Shown: piece after piece, positions 30,832 to 40,548 of the stretch
Layout of the letters: each line of letters opens with the position of its first letter
Position numbering within the stretch: the first letter of the stretch is position 1
Assembly (NCBI GenBank): GCA_016218805.1
Contig: JACRCW010000163.1
Coordinates: 1 to 46,395, forward strand
DNA length: 46,395 bases
Direction: 5' to 3'
Source: Deltaproteobacteria bacterium
Lineage (GTDB): Bacteria > Myxococcota > JACRCW01
The notes under the pieces: model-generated
What the model was told of the DNA's origin: nothing
Databases searched by the model: none
What the model saw: the letters and a program-made list of their open reading frames with translations, nothing else
Translations under genes and position numbers: made by a program

Positions 30832-33755
30832 GCGCGCGCGCGGCGCAGGGCCAGCGCTTCTTCCACCAGCGCGGTCACCTGTTCAAACCGGAACGGCTTG
30901 GGCACCACCAGGTCCACGCCGTGGTCCTTCATGCGCGCGGGTTCCAGCGTGGCGCCCCAGCCGGTGATGAGGCCCACCGGCAGGCCCGGGTGGCGCTCCT
31001 TGACGGCGGAGGCCACCTCCCAGCCGCTCATGCCCGGCATGCCCAGGTCCGTGAACACGGCGTCCAGGCCTTCGGCCACCAGCGCGTCCAGGCGGGCCAG
31101 CGCGCTGGGCCCGTCCACCGCGGTCTCCACGTGGTGGTCCGCGGTGCGCAGCATGTCCGCCAGCACATCCCGGATGGATTCCTCGTCGTCAATGATCAGC
31201 ACCCGCGCGCCGCCGGCGGTGGCGTTGGGGCGCGGCGGTGGGGGCGCCGCCGCCGGCTCGGCGGGGATGGGGAGCCAGATGGTGAAGGTGGCGCCGCGGC
31301 CCGGCTCGCTGTCCAGCTGAAACTCGCCGCGGTGGCGCTGCACAATGCCATAGGACACCGACAGGCCCAGCCCGGTGCCCTTGACCCCCTTGGTGGTGAA
31401 GAACGGGTCAAACACGCGGCTCTGCACCTCGGGTGGGATGCCGGTGCCGGTGTCCGCCACGCGCAGGAATGCGCCGCGCTCGCCGGTGCCGGTGCTGACC
31501 AGGATGGTCCCGCCGCGGGGCATGGCGTCACAGGCGTTGTGGATGAGGTTGGTGAGCACCTCGCGCAGCTGCTGCGCATCACCCAGCACGTGCGGCGCGT
31601 GCCCCACGTGCACCTGGACCTCCATGGCAACGCCCTCGCGCGTGGCCCGGTCCTTCCAGCGCGGCTGGGTCAGCTCCGCGGCCTGGGCGGCCACCTCGTC
31701 CAGGTCCACGTCGTGGAAGTCTTCTTCGCCGCCCACGCGTGAGAATTCCTGGATGCGGCGCACGGTGGCGGCCCCGTCCAGCGCGGCGCGTTCAATGACG
31801 TCCAGGTTCTTCTGCAGGTTGCTGTCCGCCACAAACGTCTTGAGCAGCTGCGTCCGTCCCAGGATGGCGCCCAGCACGTTGTTGAAATCATGCGCCACCC
31901 CGGCGGCCATCTCGCCCAGCGCGGAGAGCTTTTCCTGCAGCACCAGGCGGTCCTTGGCCTCGCGCAGGTCCTTGTAGGCCACCACCAGCTCGCCAAACAT
32001 GGCGGCATTGCGCGACGCCAGCGCCAGGTGCGCGCTCACGCTGCCCAGGAACTCGCGCGCGGCCTCCGCCTGCTGCCGGTCAAAGCTGAACCCCACCAGC
32101 ACCGCGCCGGCCGCGCGGCCGTCCACGATCATGGGTGCGCCGGTGACCCAGCGGACCTCATCCGCGCCCCAGTGGCCGCTCTGGTCCGTCCCGGGGTCCA
32201 GCACCACGGGGCCGTCCGCGCCCAGCACGCGCCACTGCAGGCCGCGTCCCTCCGGGAGCAGCGTGCCGGTGGGCATCCATTCCGCGCCGCGGCCGCGCAG
32301 CACCACCTCCAGCACCGGCTCCAGGCCGCTGACCGTGCGCAGGACCAGCACCTCCACGGTGGTGGCGCGCAGCACCCGCATCAGCTGCTGCCCCGCCACG
32401 CGGAACACCTCGTCGCGGTCCAGCGTGGAGGAGAGCGCGCGGGCCAGCTCATCCAGGGCCAGCAGGCGCTGCATGGCGGCGTCCTGGTGGTCATGCAGCG
32501 CGGCGCGTTCCACGGCGGTGCCCAGCTGGTGGCCAATGGACAGCAGCAGGGACAGTTCCTCGGGGGCAAACTCACGCGGTTCCAGGCACAGGCCCACGGC
32601 CGTTCCCAGCACGCGGTCCTTGGCCTGGATGGGCACGCACACCGCCGTGTGGAAGCCGGCAAACGCGTCGCGCGGGGTCACGCGCTCGTCGGTGGCCAGG
32701 TCCGTGACCACCTGGACATCTCCCGTGCGGATGGCTGCGCCCACCAAGCCGGTCTCCAGGCTCAGCTCCTGCAGCTTTTCCAGCTGCTCCGGCCCCACGC
32801 CACGGAACAGGCGCGCGCGCGCCACGTTGTGCCCCGGCTGCACCAGCGAGATGCCCGCCGCGTTGAACCCCATCACGGCGATGAGCCGCTCCACGGCGGT
32901 GTCCAGCACGGTGCCCAGATCCGGCGCGCGGGACACGGTGGCGGCCAGGTCATTGAGGACGGCCAGCTCGCGGTTGCGGCGCAACAGTGCCTTTTCGTAC
33001 TGCTTGCGCGCGGTGATGTCCTGCAGCACGCCCAGGCTGGAGGGCTGCCCGTCATAGACGATGTACGAGACGCTGACGCCGACATCCAGGCGCTGCCCCG
33101 CCTTGTTCAGCGAGATGAACTCGTAGCGGGGCGGGAGCGGCTCACCCAGCGCGGCCAGGCGCGCGCGCTCCATGATCATGGGCCGGCTCTCCGGCGCAAT
33201 AAGGCGCATGTAGTCAAACGCCGGGTTGCAGATCTCGTCGGCGGTGTAGCCCATCAGCTCGGTGAACGCGGTGTTCACGAACGTGAACTGCGTGGGCCCC
33301 AGGATGTAGATGGCGTCGCGCGTGTTCTGCAGCAACTCGGTGTACTGCGCCTCGCTCTGGGCCAGCCGGCTGCGCAGGGTGCTGGTCTCCAGCAGGTTGT
33401 GGACGGTGCGCTCCAGCGCCAGGTCACTGCCGGCGGCAAACGGCAGCGTGGCGTGCACGCCCAGCTGGCGCAGGCGGCGGGGCGTGTCCACGTCCTCGGG
33501 GGCGTGCAGCACCAGCAGCAGCGGGGCGCCCACCGTGTGCGGCAGCGCCTCCACCGCGGCCACCGCGTCCATGCCGCGGGCCACGCCCAGCACCAGCAGC
33601 GTGGCGGGATCCCGCGCGTGCTCCCAGCCCATGGTGCGCACGTCTTCCACGGGAACCACGTCGCGCGGGCCGTGCTCGCGCAGCAGGCCGGCCAACCGCT
33701 CGGCGCCCCAGTCACCCGGGACGCACAGGATGATCCGCGCCCGCGGCGTTCCCAT
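30828..33755 (-). CDS. Hybrid histidine kinase (pseudo-receiver, PAS, two GAF, HisKA, HATPase, receiver)
   Basis: A 975-residue cytosolic hybrid kinase. Residues 1-120 resemble a receiver fold without the phospho-Asp. PAS about 130-255 (LLQNTRDAIYILG, ITARKQ), GAF 265-420, second GAF-like 430-590, HisKA about 605-675 with phospho-His622 (GVAHDFNNVLGAI), HATPase about 710-830 (N740, DTGTGIP, TGLGLSV), and receiver 850-970 with Asp903 (FTDLGMPGMSG) and the conserved PKPF lysine. No transmembrane helix, so it senses an internal or GAF-bound signal. Start ATG 33755; the last receiver may be an acceptor for phosphorelay. Confidence 0.93.
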   Translation of the reverse strand: MGTPRARIILCVPGDWGAERLAGLLREHGPRDVVPVEDVRTMGWEHARDPATLLVLGVARGMDAVAAVEALPHTVGAPLLLVLHAPEDVDTPRRLRQLGVHATLPFAAGSDLALERTVHNLLETSTLRSRLAQSEAQYTELLQNTRDAIYILGPTQFTFVNTAFTELMGYTADEICNPAFDYMRLIAPESRPMIMERARLAALGEPLPPRYEFISLNKAGQRLDVGVSVSYIVYDGQPSSLGVLQDITARKQYEKALLRRNRELAVLNDLAATVSRAPDLGTVLDTAVERLIAVMGFNAAGISLVQPGHNVARARLFRGVGPEQLEKLQELSLETGLVGAAIRTGDVQVVTDLATDERVTPRDAFAGFHTAVCVPIQAKDRVLGTAVGLCLEPREFAPEELSLLLSIGHQLGTAVERAALHDHQDAAMQRLLALDELARALSSTLDRDEVFRVAGQQLMRVLRATTVEVLVLRTVSGLEPVLEVVLRGRGAEWMPTGTLLPEGRGLQWRVLGADGPVVLDPGTDQSGHWGADEVRWVTGAPMIVDGRAAGAVLVGFSFDRQQAEAAREFLGSVSAHLALASRNAAMFGELVVAYKDLREAKDRLVLQEKLSALGEMAAGVAHDFNNVLGAILGRTQLLKTFVADSNLQKNLDVIERAALDGAATVRRIQEFSRVGGEEDFHDVDLDEVAAQAAELTQPRWKDRATREGVAMEVQVHVGHAPHVLGDAQQLREVLTNLIHNACDAMPRGGTILVSTGTGERGAFLRVADTGTGIPPEVQSRVFDPFFTTKGVKGTGLGLSVSYGIVQRHRGEFQLDSEPGRGATFTIWLPIPAEPAAAPPPPRPNATAGGARVLIIDDEESIRDVLADMLRTADHHVETAVDGPSALARLDALVAEGLDAVFTDLGMPGMSGWEVASAVKERHPGLPVGLITGWGATLEPARMKDHGVDLVVPKPFRFEQVTALVEEALALRRARA

Positions 33756-33803
33756 GATGCCGTCAGGCTAGCCGCGCGTGCTGCGCCGCAGCAACAAAAC
33801 CGC

Positions 33804-34487
33804 TCACTGAACCGCCCGGCGGTTGATGACGTCGCCCAGCCAGGCGACCGCGATCCCGCCCGCGGTGAGCGCAGCAAACACGCCCGCCGTCATCAACAGC
33901 AGTTCCCCGCCCACGACGAAGAACCCCGCCGCCGCATCCGCGGTGGACCGGCGCCGTTCCGGCACCAGGTGCGCCCGCTGCAGCGCAAAGACGTAGTTGG
34001 CGCCCAGCACCAGCGCGGCGCCGCCCAGGAACGCCACTGCTGCCACCGGCGCGGTCACGCGCAGCATGATGCGCACGCCGTCAATGAGTTCGGTGGGGAC
34101 GCCCACCGGCTGCCCGGTGCCCTGCACCAGGAACGCGTTGAGCCGCGAGCCCTCCCCGCCCGGGGTGGCTGCCTGCGCCTCGCCCCAGCGGGCCACGCCG
34201 GACCGCCAGGCCTGGTCCTCCGGGGGCGGTGGCGGTCCCTCCGCGGGGGGGCCGGGCGGGGGTGCGGACAGGGCGGTGCCGCCGGACTCCTCCAGGCTGC
34301 GCAGGTAGGCCTCGTCGTCGGGGTCCGCCGGCACCTCGCCGGGGCCGCCCCGCTGCTCCACCTCGGGGTCCAGCAGCGCGGGCTCGGGCTCCGTGGCCGC
34401 GCCGGCCGCCTCCAGGCTGCCCGGCTCCGCGGTCCACCAGGACGGCCCCGCCGCCACCCACAGGCACACCGCCAGCCACGCGTTCAT
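33804..34487 (-). CDS. Exported membrane protein with Pro-rich domain, unknown
   Basis: A 227-residue protein: N-terminal signal or anchor helix (MNAWLAVCLWVAAGPSWW), an acidic and Pro/Gly-rich extracytoplasmic segment (about 25-105) and two C-terminal helices (APVAAVAFLGGAALVLGANYVF and the FFVVGGELLLMTAGVFAALTAGGIAVAWL segment). I recognise no family. It ends the moaC-FHA-GNAT operon; ATG 34487 overlaps the GNAT stop by 4 nt (ATGA). Confidence 0.75.
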   Translation of the reverse strand: MNAWLAVCLWVAAGPSWWTAEPGSLEAAGAATEPEPALLDPEVEQRGGPGEVPADPDDEAYLRSLEESGGTALSAPPPGPPAEGPPPPPEDQAWRSGVARWGEAQAATPGGEGSRLNAFLVQGTGQPVGVPTELIDGVRIMLRVTAPVAAVAFLGGAALVLGANYVFALQRAHLVPERRRSTADAAAGFFVVGGELLLMTAGVFAALTAGGIAVAWLGDVINRRAVQ

Positions 34488-35050
34488 GGCGCCTCCGCTC
34501 GCGGTGGGCGGCGCGCGGCCACGGCGGGGTAGTCCGCCGCGGACAACCGGATCCGTTTCACGTCCGCCATCCCGTCCACCATTTCCTGCGCCCGCTTCTC
34601 CCGCCCCGTCACCGTCCAGCCAAACCACTCGGCCAACTCCAGCACGGCGCGGTTGGACTCGTCCATCCACGCCCACAACGCCTTGCACCGGCCCTTGCCC
34701 AGCATCTCCTGTTCCACCGCCAGCACCGCGTCATGGGCCAGCCCCAGGCGCCGCAACGCCGGGTCCGGGATGGCAATGCCAAACTCCAGCTCGTCGTCGG
34801 GAGACAGGTCACCAAAGTACACGGCAAACCCCACGCGCTGCCCGCCATCGGTGCGGTCAATGAAGTGGCCGTGGCCTTCGCGCTGGCGCCAGGCCATGCG
34901 CAAACGGAACAGCGTGGGCGGCCGCGGGTAGCCGAAATTGCGCCACACCTCGCGCACCAGGAACATGGCCAGCAGCTGGTCCAGCTCACCGTAGGTGATG
35001 GGCGTCAGGCGGACGCGCAGGGGCCGCGCGGGCGGGCTCACGGTGCTCAC
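34484..35050 (-). CDS. GNAT-family acetyltransferase
   Basis: A 188-residue protein with the GNAT plan: hydrophobic beta strands around VGFAVYFGDLSPDDELEFGIAI, an acetyl-CoA-loop-like segment PALRRLGLAHDAVLAVEQE, and WMDESNRAVLELAEWFGWT near the C-terminus. The start at GTG 35050 overlaps the FHA gene stop by 4 nt (GTGA), matching the other couplings in this operon; ATG 35068 is an alternative. Substrate unknown; it may modify a protein partner of the FHA protein. Confidence 0.78.
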   Translation of the reverse strand: MSTVSPPARPLRVRLTPITYGELDQLLAMFLVREVWRNFGYPRPPTLFRLRMAWRQREGHGHFIDRTDGGQRVGFAVYFGDLSPDDELEFGIAIPDPALRRLGLAHDAVLAVEQEMLGKGRCKALWAWMDESNRAVLELAEWFGWTVTGREKRAQEMVDGMADVKRIRLSAADYPAVAARRPPRAEAP

Positions 35051-36186
35051 CCCGGGTCCGGTTCCCACCGCACGGTGGTCTCCGTGCCCAGCATGAAGCC
35101 GCCCGGCCCGCGCAGTCGCAGCCCCGGGACCTCCAGCTGGTCCTCCATGCGCACGCCAAAGGTGCTGGCGGTGTCCATGACGTACAGCCCGTCGCCCTCG
35201 GCCAGGACCAGCGCGTGCACGCGGCTGACGGTGTCCGGCAGGTCCAGCGGGAGATCCGCGCTCTCGCAGCGCTCATAGCGGCCCAGCAGCACGCCATCGC
35301 GCGCCTGGGCGTCATACAGCGGCACGCTGGCGGTGCCGTTGGCGCAGGACAGCGTGAGGGTCCCGCGCTTGTCCCCGCCCAGCAGCGTGTACTGGCGCAG
35401 CGGCTCCGGCGGGCGGTGGATGTTCACCCGGCTGTGGAAGTCCACCGCGCCGCGCGCGCGTGCGTTGGTGCGCGAGCCGGCCTCAAACCGCCGCGCCTCG
35501 TCCGGCACGCGCGCCCGCCGGCCGCTGACGCCGGGCACCCGCTCGCGCATGTCAAAGAACACGCGCGGCGGCAGCGCATCAAACACCTCGCTGCCGTCGT
35601 CGGAGAAGTCCAGGTCTTCGCCGCCCAGCAGGACCATGAGGATGTAGCGGCCCAAGCCCACAAACAGGTGGCCCTCCACGCTGACGGACTCCACCGGGCG
35701 GCCGTCCTCGCCGGTGAGCCCCAGCGTGCTGCGCAGGTCCAACAGGCGCACGCGCACATCCCCGGTGGACAGCCGGCGCACCACCAGCGCGGCGTGCCGC
35801 AGGGACAGCCCCGGGTCCGTCAGCCGCAGCTGGCAGCGCTCATGCCGGCCAATGATCACGTGCGCGGGCTGCCCGTCCTCCGGCGTCACCAGCTTGACGG
35901 CGGCGGCCACCCCCCGCAGCGGGTCCACCGCCGCCACCAGGCACCCCTGCGCCGGTGTGCCGCGGTACGCGCGGCGGATGGCGTCCAGCCGGCCCTGGAA
36001 CAGCGCGCGCAACGGCAGCGCCTGCGGGCCGTCCTGGCCCTCCAGCATGCGCGTCCCCTCGTTGCGCAGGCCAAAGGCCGGCGGCAGCACGGGGTCAGCG
36101 GGCAGCATCAGCTCACCGGTGTGCATGCTGCGGATCCCCGTCACCTCCGGCGCCTGCCGGGGCGGTGCCGGGCGCTTGGCCGTCAT
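35047..36186 (-). CDS. Protein with two FHA domains
   Basis: A 379-residue cytosolic protein. A first FHA domain (about 100-195) shows IIGRHERCQLRLTDPGLSLRHAAL and LLDLRSTLGL; a second (about 295-375) shows LLGRYERCESADLPLDLPDTVSRVHALV and MDTASTFGVRM. FHA domains bind phosphothreonine, so it may be read by one or more Ser/Thr kinases, such as the kinase at 4578-6359 (inference). The linker (about 205-290) is basic. It follows moaC with a 4-nt overlap. Confidence 0.88.
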   Translation of the reverse strand: MTAKRPAPPRQAPEVTGIRSMHTGELMLPADPVLPPAFGLRNEGTRMLEGQDGPQALPLRALFQGRLDAIRRAYRGTPAQGCLVAAVDPLRGVAAAVKLVTPEDGQPAHVIIGRHERCQLRLTDPGLSLRHAALVVRRLSTGDVRVRLLDLRSTLGLTGEDGRPVESVSVEGHLFVGLGRYILMVLLGGEDLDFSDDGSEVFDALPPRVFFDMRERVPGVSGRRARVPDEARRFEAGSRTNARARGAVDFHSRVNIHRPPEPLRQYTLLGGDKRGTLTLSCANGTASVPLYDAQARDGVLLGRYERCESADLPLDLPDTVSRVHALVLAEGDGLYVMDTASTFGVRMEDQLEVPGLRLRGPGGFMLGTETTVRWEPDPG

Positions 36187-36698
36187 CCCCGCCTCCCCAA
36201 GGCGGCGCCCCGCTCCCAGCGGCCGCTGCGCCCGCCCTCCTTGAGGGTGAGCCCCACGTCCGTGATGGTCATGCCGCGCTCCACGGCCTTCATCATGTCA
36301 TAGACCGTCAGCGCCGCGCAGGTGACCGCCGCCAGCGCCTCCATCTCCACACCCGTCTGCCCGGTGGTCCGCGCCTCCGCGCGCACACGCACGCCGGGGA
36401 GCGCGCGGTCCGGCACCAGGTCCACGGCAACGTGCGTGAGCGCCACCGGGTGGCACAGCGGGATGAGCTCGGCGGTGCGCTTGGCGCCCATGATGCCCGC
36501 CACGCGCGCCACCGCCAGCACATCCCCCTTGCGGGACGCACCCGCCGCCAGCAGCCGCAGCGACGCGCGGGACATGCGCACCACGCCCTCGGCGACGGCG
36601 ACCCGCGCGGTGGCCGCCTTGCCCGACACGTCCACCATGTGGGCGGTGCCGTCCTCGCGGACGTGCGTGAGGGCTGGCCGGGCTTTGTGGGATGCCAT
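36183..36698 (-). CDS. moaC: Cyclic pyranopterin monophosphate synthase MoaC
   Basis: A 171-residue enzyme of molybdopterin biosynthesis; with MoaA it converts GTP to cyclic pyranopterin monophosphate. Motifs are HMVDVSGKAATAR, GIMGAKRTAELIPLCHP, TTGQTGVEMEALAAV and DMMKAVERGM, with the conserved catalytic Lys in that last segment. ATG 36698. It leads the FHA, GNAT and membrane-protein genes, all coupled by 4-nt overlaps; no other moa genes are seen in the window. Confidence 0.96.
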   Translation of the reverse strand: MASHKARPALTHVREDGTAHMVDVSGKAATARVAVAEGVVRMSRASLRLLAAGASRKGDVLAVARVAGIMGAKRTAELIPLCHPVALTHVAVDLVPDRALPGVRVRAEARTTGQTGVEMEALAAVTCAALTVYDMMKAVERGMTITDVGLTLKEGGRSGRWERGAALGRRG

Positions 36699-36763
36699 GG
36701 GTTGGTCCTATCATCCGCCGTCTCGTCTGTCCGGTCACCCCCGTCCCCTTGGAGTTGCCGCGC

Positions 36764-38644
<1,881 letters not shown>

Positions 38645-38666
38645 CGTCTTTGGGAGGAGGTGGCAG

Positions 38667-39395
38667 ATGGCGGGAAGCGCCCGAGTGCTCCTGGTTGAGG
38701 ACGAAGCGACGCTGCGCGGCATCCTGCAGGCCGTGCTGGACGCAGCGGGACACCTCGTCACGCCCGTCACCACGGCGGAGGAGGCGGTGCAGAAGCTGGG
38801 GGCGGAGAAGTTTGACGTGCTGCTGACGGACAAGAACCTGCCGGGCATCAGCGGCCTGGAACTGATGGCCGAAGCCCAGCGGCTGGCGCCGGGCCTGCGC
38901 GTCATGCTGATCACCGGCTACCCATCCGTGGGGGCGGCGGTGGAGGCGCTGGACGCGGGGTTCCTGTCCTTCCTGGTCAAGCCGCTGCGGCAGCTGCAGG
39001 AGGTGGGCGGCGAAGTGGCGCGCGTGCTGGCCATCCCCGCGCCCATGCAACGGCACGCGCGCACGCTGGCGCTGCGCAACCGCCTGCAGGGTGACCGCGA
39101 GGCGCTGCCGCCGCTGTCGGCGCTGATCATCTCCGAGTCCGCGCAGGGGGACGTGCTGGCCGGGCGGTTGGGCGCACCGCATACCGTCCGCGCGCGGGAC
39201 CTGTCCGAGGCCCAGATGCACCTGGGCAAGAGCGCGTTTGCCGCGGTGGTGTCCACCGAGCTCACCGCGCTCATTGAGGCGCGCGCGCGCCTCCCGGAGG
39301 CGGCGCTGGTGTTCTGCGGGGACGCGTCCTTTGCGGACGTGCTGGAACTCATCCGGCTGGGCGCGGGGCTCATGGCCGAGGGGGACGCGCCGTGA
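38667..39395 (+). CDS. Response regulator: receiver plus degenerate second receiver
   Basis: A 242-residue protein. The first receiver (about 5-120) has the acidic pair ED near 11, phospho-Asp in LLTDKNLPGISG, a Thr in LITGYP, and a Lys in LVKPLRQ. The C-terminal part (about 145-242) repeats the fold (ALIISESAQGD, AAVVSTEL, ALVFCGDASF) but Ser replaces the phospho-Asp, so it is a pseudo-receiver. There is no DNA-binding domain. GGAGGAGG lies before ATG 38667. Confidence 0.88.
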   Translation: MAGSARVLLVEDEATLRGILQAVLDAAGHLVTPVTTAEEAVQKLGAEKFDVLLTDKNLPGISGLELMAEAQRLAPGLRVMLITGYPSVGAAVEALDAGFLSFLVKPLRQLQEVGGEVARVLAIPAPMQRHARTLALRNRLQGDREALPPLSALIISESAQGDVLAGRLGAPHTVRARDLSEAQMHLGKSAFAAVVSTELTALIEARARLPEAALVFCGDASFADVLELIRLGAGLMAEGDAP

Positions 39396-39904
39396 GCGAC
39401 ACCCGGGCCACCGTCCTGGTGGTGGAGGATGAGGAGGTGGTGCGGCGGATCCTGGCCGCGCTGCTCACGGACCTGGGCCACCAGGTGCTGGAGGCCGGCG
39501 ACGGTGAGGCGGCCGTGCAGCTGATGGACAGTCACACGCCGGACCTGGTCATCACGGACAAGAACCTGCCCGGCATCTCCGGCCTGGACGTGCTGCGCGC
39601 CGCGCGGGAGCGCCACCCGCACGCGGCGCTGATGGTGGTCACCGGCTACGCCAGCTACGAGTCCGTGGTGGAGGCCCTGCGGCTGGGCGCCTGCGAGTAC
39701 ATGGAGAAACCGTTCCTGGACCTCAAAGCGATCCAGGACCGGGTGCGCGCCGCGCTGGCGGCCCGCGCGTGGCGCCACCCGACTGCGGAGGTGCTGGTGG
39801 ACCGCCTGGTGGAGGCCCTGTCCCGCCGTGAGGACGGCCCGGCCCGCGCCGCCCTGCCCCACGCGCAGGCGGCGCGGGACGCGCTGCATCCGCCCGGTGA
39901 CTGA
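39392..39904 (+). CDS. Single-domain response regulator with helical tail
   Basis: A 170-residue protein: receiver (about 6-125) with phospho-Asp in VITDKNLPGISG, the same motif as its upstream neighbour, plus Thr in VTGYAS and Lys in MEKPFL. A helical tail of ~45 residues follows. GTG start 39392 overlaps the previous gene (GTGA). No output domain is present; it may act as a phosphate sink or relay to a partner. Paralogy with the preceding gene suggests tandem duplication. Confidence 0.9.
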   Translation: MSDTRATVLVVEDEEVVRRILAALLTDLGHQVLEAGDGEAAVQLMDSHTPDLVITDKNLPGISGLDVLRAARERHPHAALMVVTGYASYESVVEALRLGACEYMEKPFLDLKAIQDRVRAALAARAWRHPTAEVLVDRLVEALSRREDGPARAALPHAQAARDALHPPGD

Positions 39905-39930
39905 GCACCGCGTCACCGCTGGGGCCGAGG

Positions 39931-40272
39931 CGCTGGTCTCCGCGCATGCCCCGTTTGACTGAAACCGGGGCGGGGGACGAGCCCGGACGAGCCCCCGCCC
40001 TACGACCTGGCTGCGAACCTTGTGGTGTACGGCGGGCCCCATTGAGGAGCCGGCGAGCCGTGTTTTTCCGCGCGTTTCCGCTGGTCTCCGCGCATGCCCC
40101 GTAGGGCGGGGGCTCGTCCCCCGCCCGGTTGAGTGACGGGGCCGTTCAGACTGCGCTCCATGCGGAGGTGGGGCGGGTGTCCAGTCACCATGGCGTTTGA
40201 CTGAACCGGCGCGGGGGACGAGCCCCCGCCGTACGACGTGGCTGCGAACCTTGTTGTCCACTGCGGGCCCCC
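39931..40272. repeat. Interspersed GC-rich repeat block
   Basis: A 24-bp segment (39931-39954) recurs exactly at 40079-40102, and a longer segment of ~80 bp (39954-40040) recurs imperfectly at 40196-40271, including the shared end CTGCGAACCTTGT. Each carries a GGGGGACGAG...CCCCCG type palindrome, resembling REP-like elements. No coding capacity is evident; the long minus-strand frame here is a GC artefact. Confidence 0.7.
40104..40126. other. Strong GC hairpin in the repeat block
   Basis: GGGCGGGGG and CCCCCGCCC (9-bp perfect arms, 40104-40112 and 40118-40126) enclose CTCGT. It could end the two-component transcript in either direction, but no T-run follows. The same palindrome core appears twice more, in the repeats on each side. 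Confidence 0.6.
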
Positions 40273-40283
40273 GCGTGCGCTCC

Positions 40284-40498
40284 GGATGGTCACTGGGGTG
40301 ACCCAGGTGCCTTCCCCGCCGTTGCAGGATGGTCACTGGGGTGACCCGGGTGCCTTCCCCGCGGCTGCAGGATGGTCACTGGGGTGACCCGGGTGCCTTC
40401 CCCGCCGCCGCAGGATGGTCACTGGGGTGACCCGGGTGCGTTCCCCGCGGCTGCAGGATGGTCACTGAGGTGACCCCAGTGCGTTCCCCGCACGCTCC
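40284..40498. repeat. Five tandem 43-bp repeats with GGTCAC-N4-GTGACC palindromes
   Basis: Units start at 40284, 40327, 40370, 40413 and 40456, each exactly 43 bp. All contain GGTCACTGGGGTGACC, a 6-bp-arm palindrome with a TGGG centre (TGAG in the last). The first four differ only at a few positions; the fifth diverges at its end. The period is close to four helical turns, so the palindromes lie on the same face of the DNA. The array ends 50 bp before the lnt start. There are no spacers, so it is not a CRISPR array. Confidence 0.9.
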
Positions 40499-40507
40499 CG
40501 GCCGGCC

Positions 40508-40537
40508 TTGGTGCCGCCACCGTCCCTCCGCTAGGTT
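40508..40537 (+). promoter_or_regulatory. Candidate lnt promoter beside the repeat array
   Basis: TTGGTG (40508-40513), 18-nt spacer, TAGGTT (40532-40537); transcription would begin within a few bases of ATG 40549, which has no clear ribosome-binding site. Proteins bound to the adjoining 43-bp repeats could affect this promoter. Confidence 0.35.
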
Positions 40538-40548
40538 CCCGCGCCCCC

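Noticed and set aside
31890..34532. Plus-strand open frame of 880 residues
   Set aside because: Antisense to the hybrid kinase and following gene, composed of Gln/His/Ala/Arg strings typical of GC-rich shadow frames.
38918..40336. Minus-strand open frame across the receivers and repeat region
   Set aside because: Its repeated peptide segments come from the intergenic DNA repeats, and the rest is antisense to the receiver genes.
40284..40498. CRISPR array
   Set aside because: The 43-bp units are directly adjacent with no unique spacers, and no cas genes are present.
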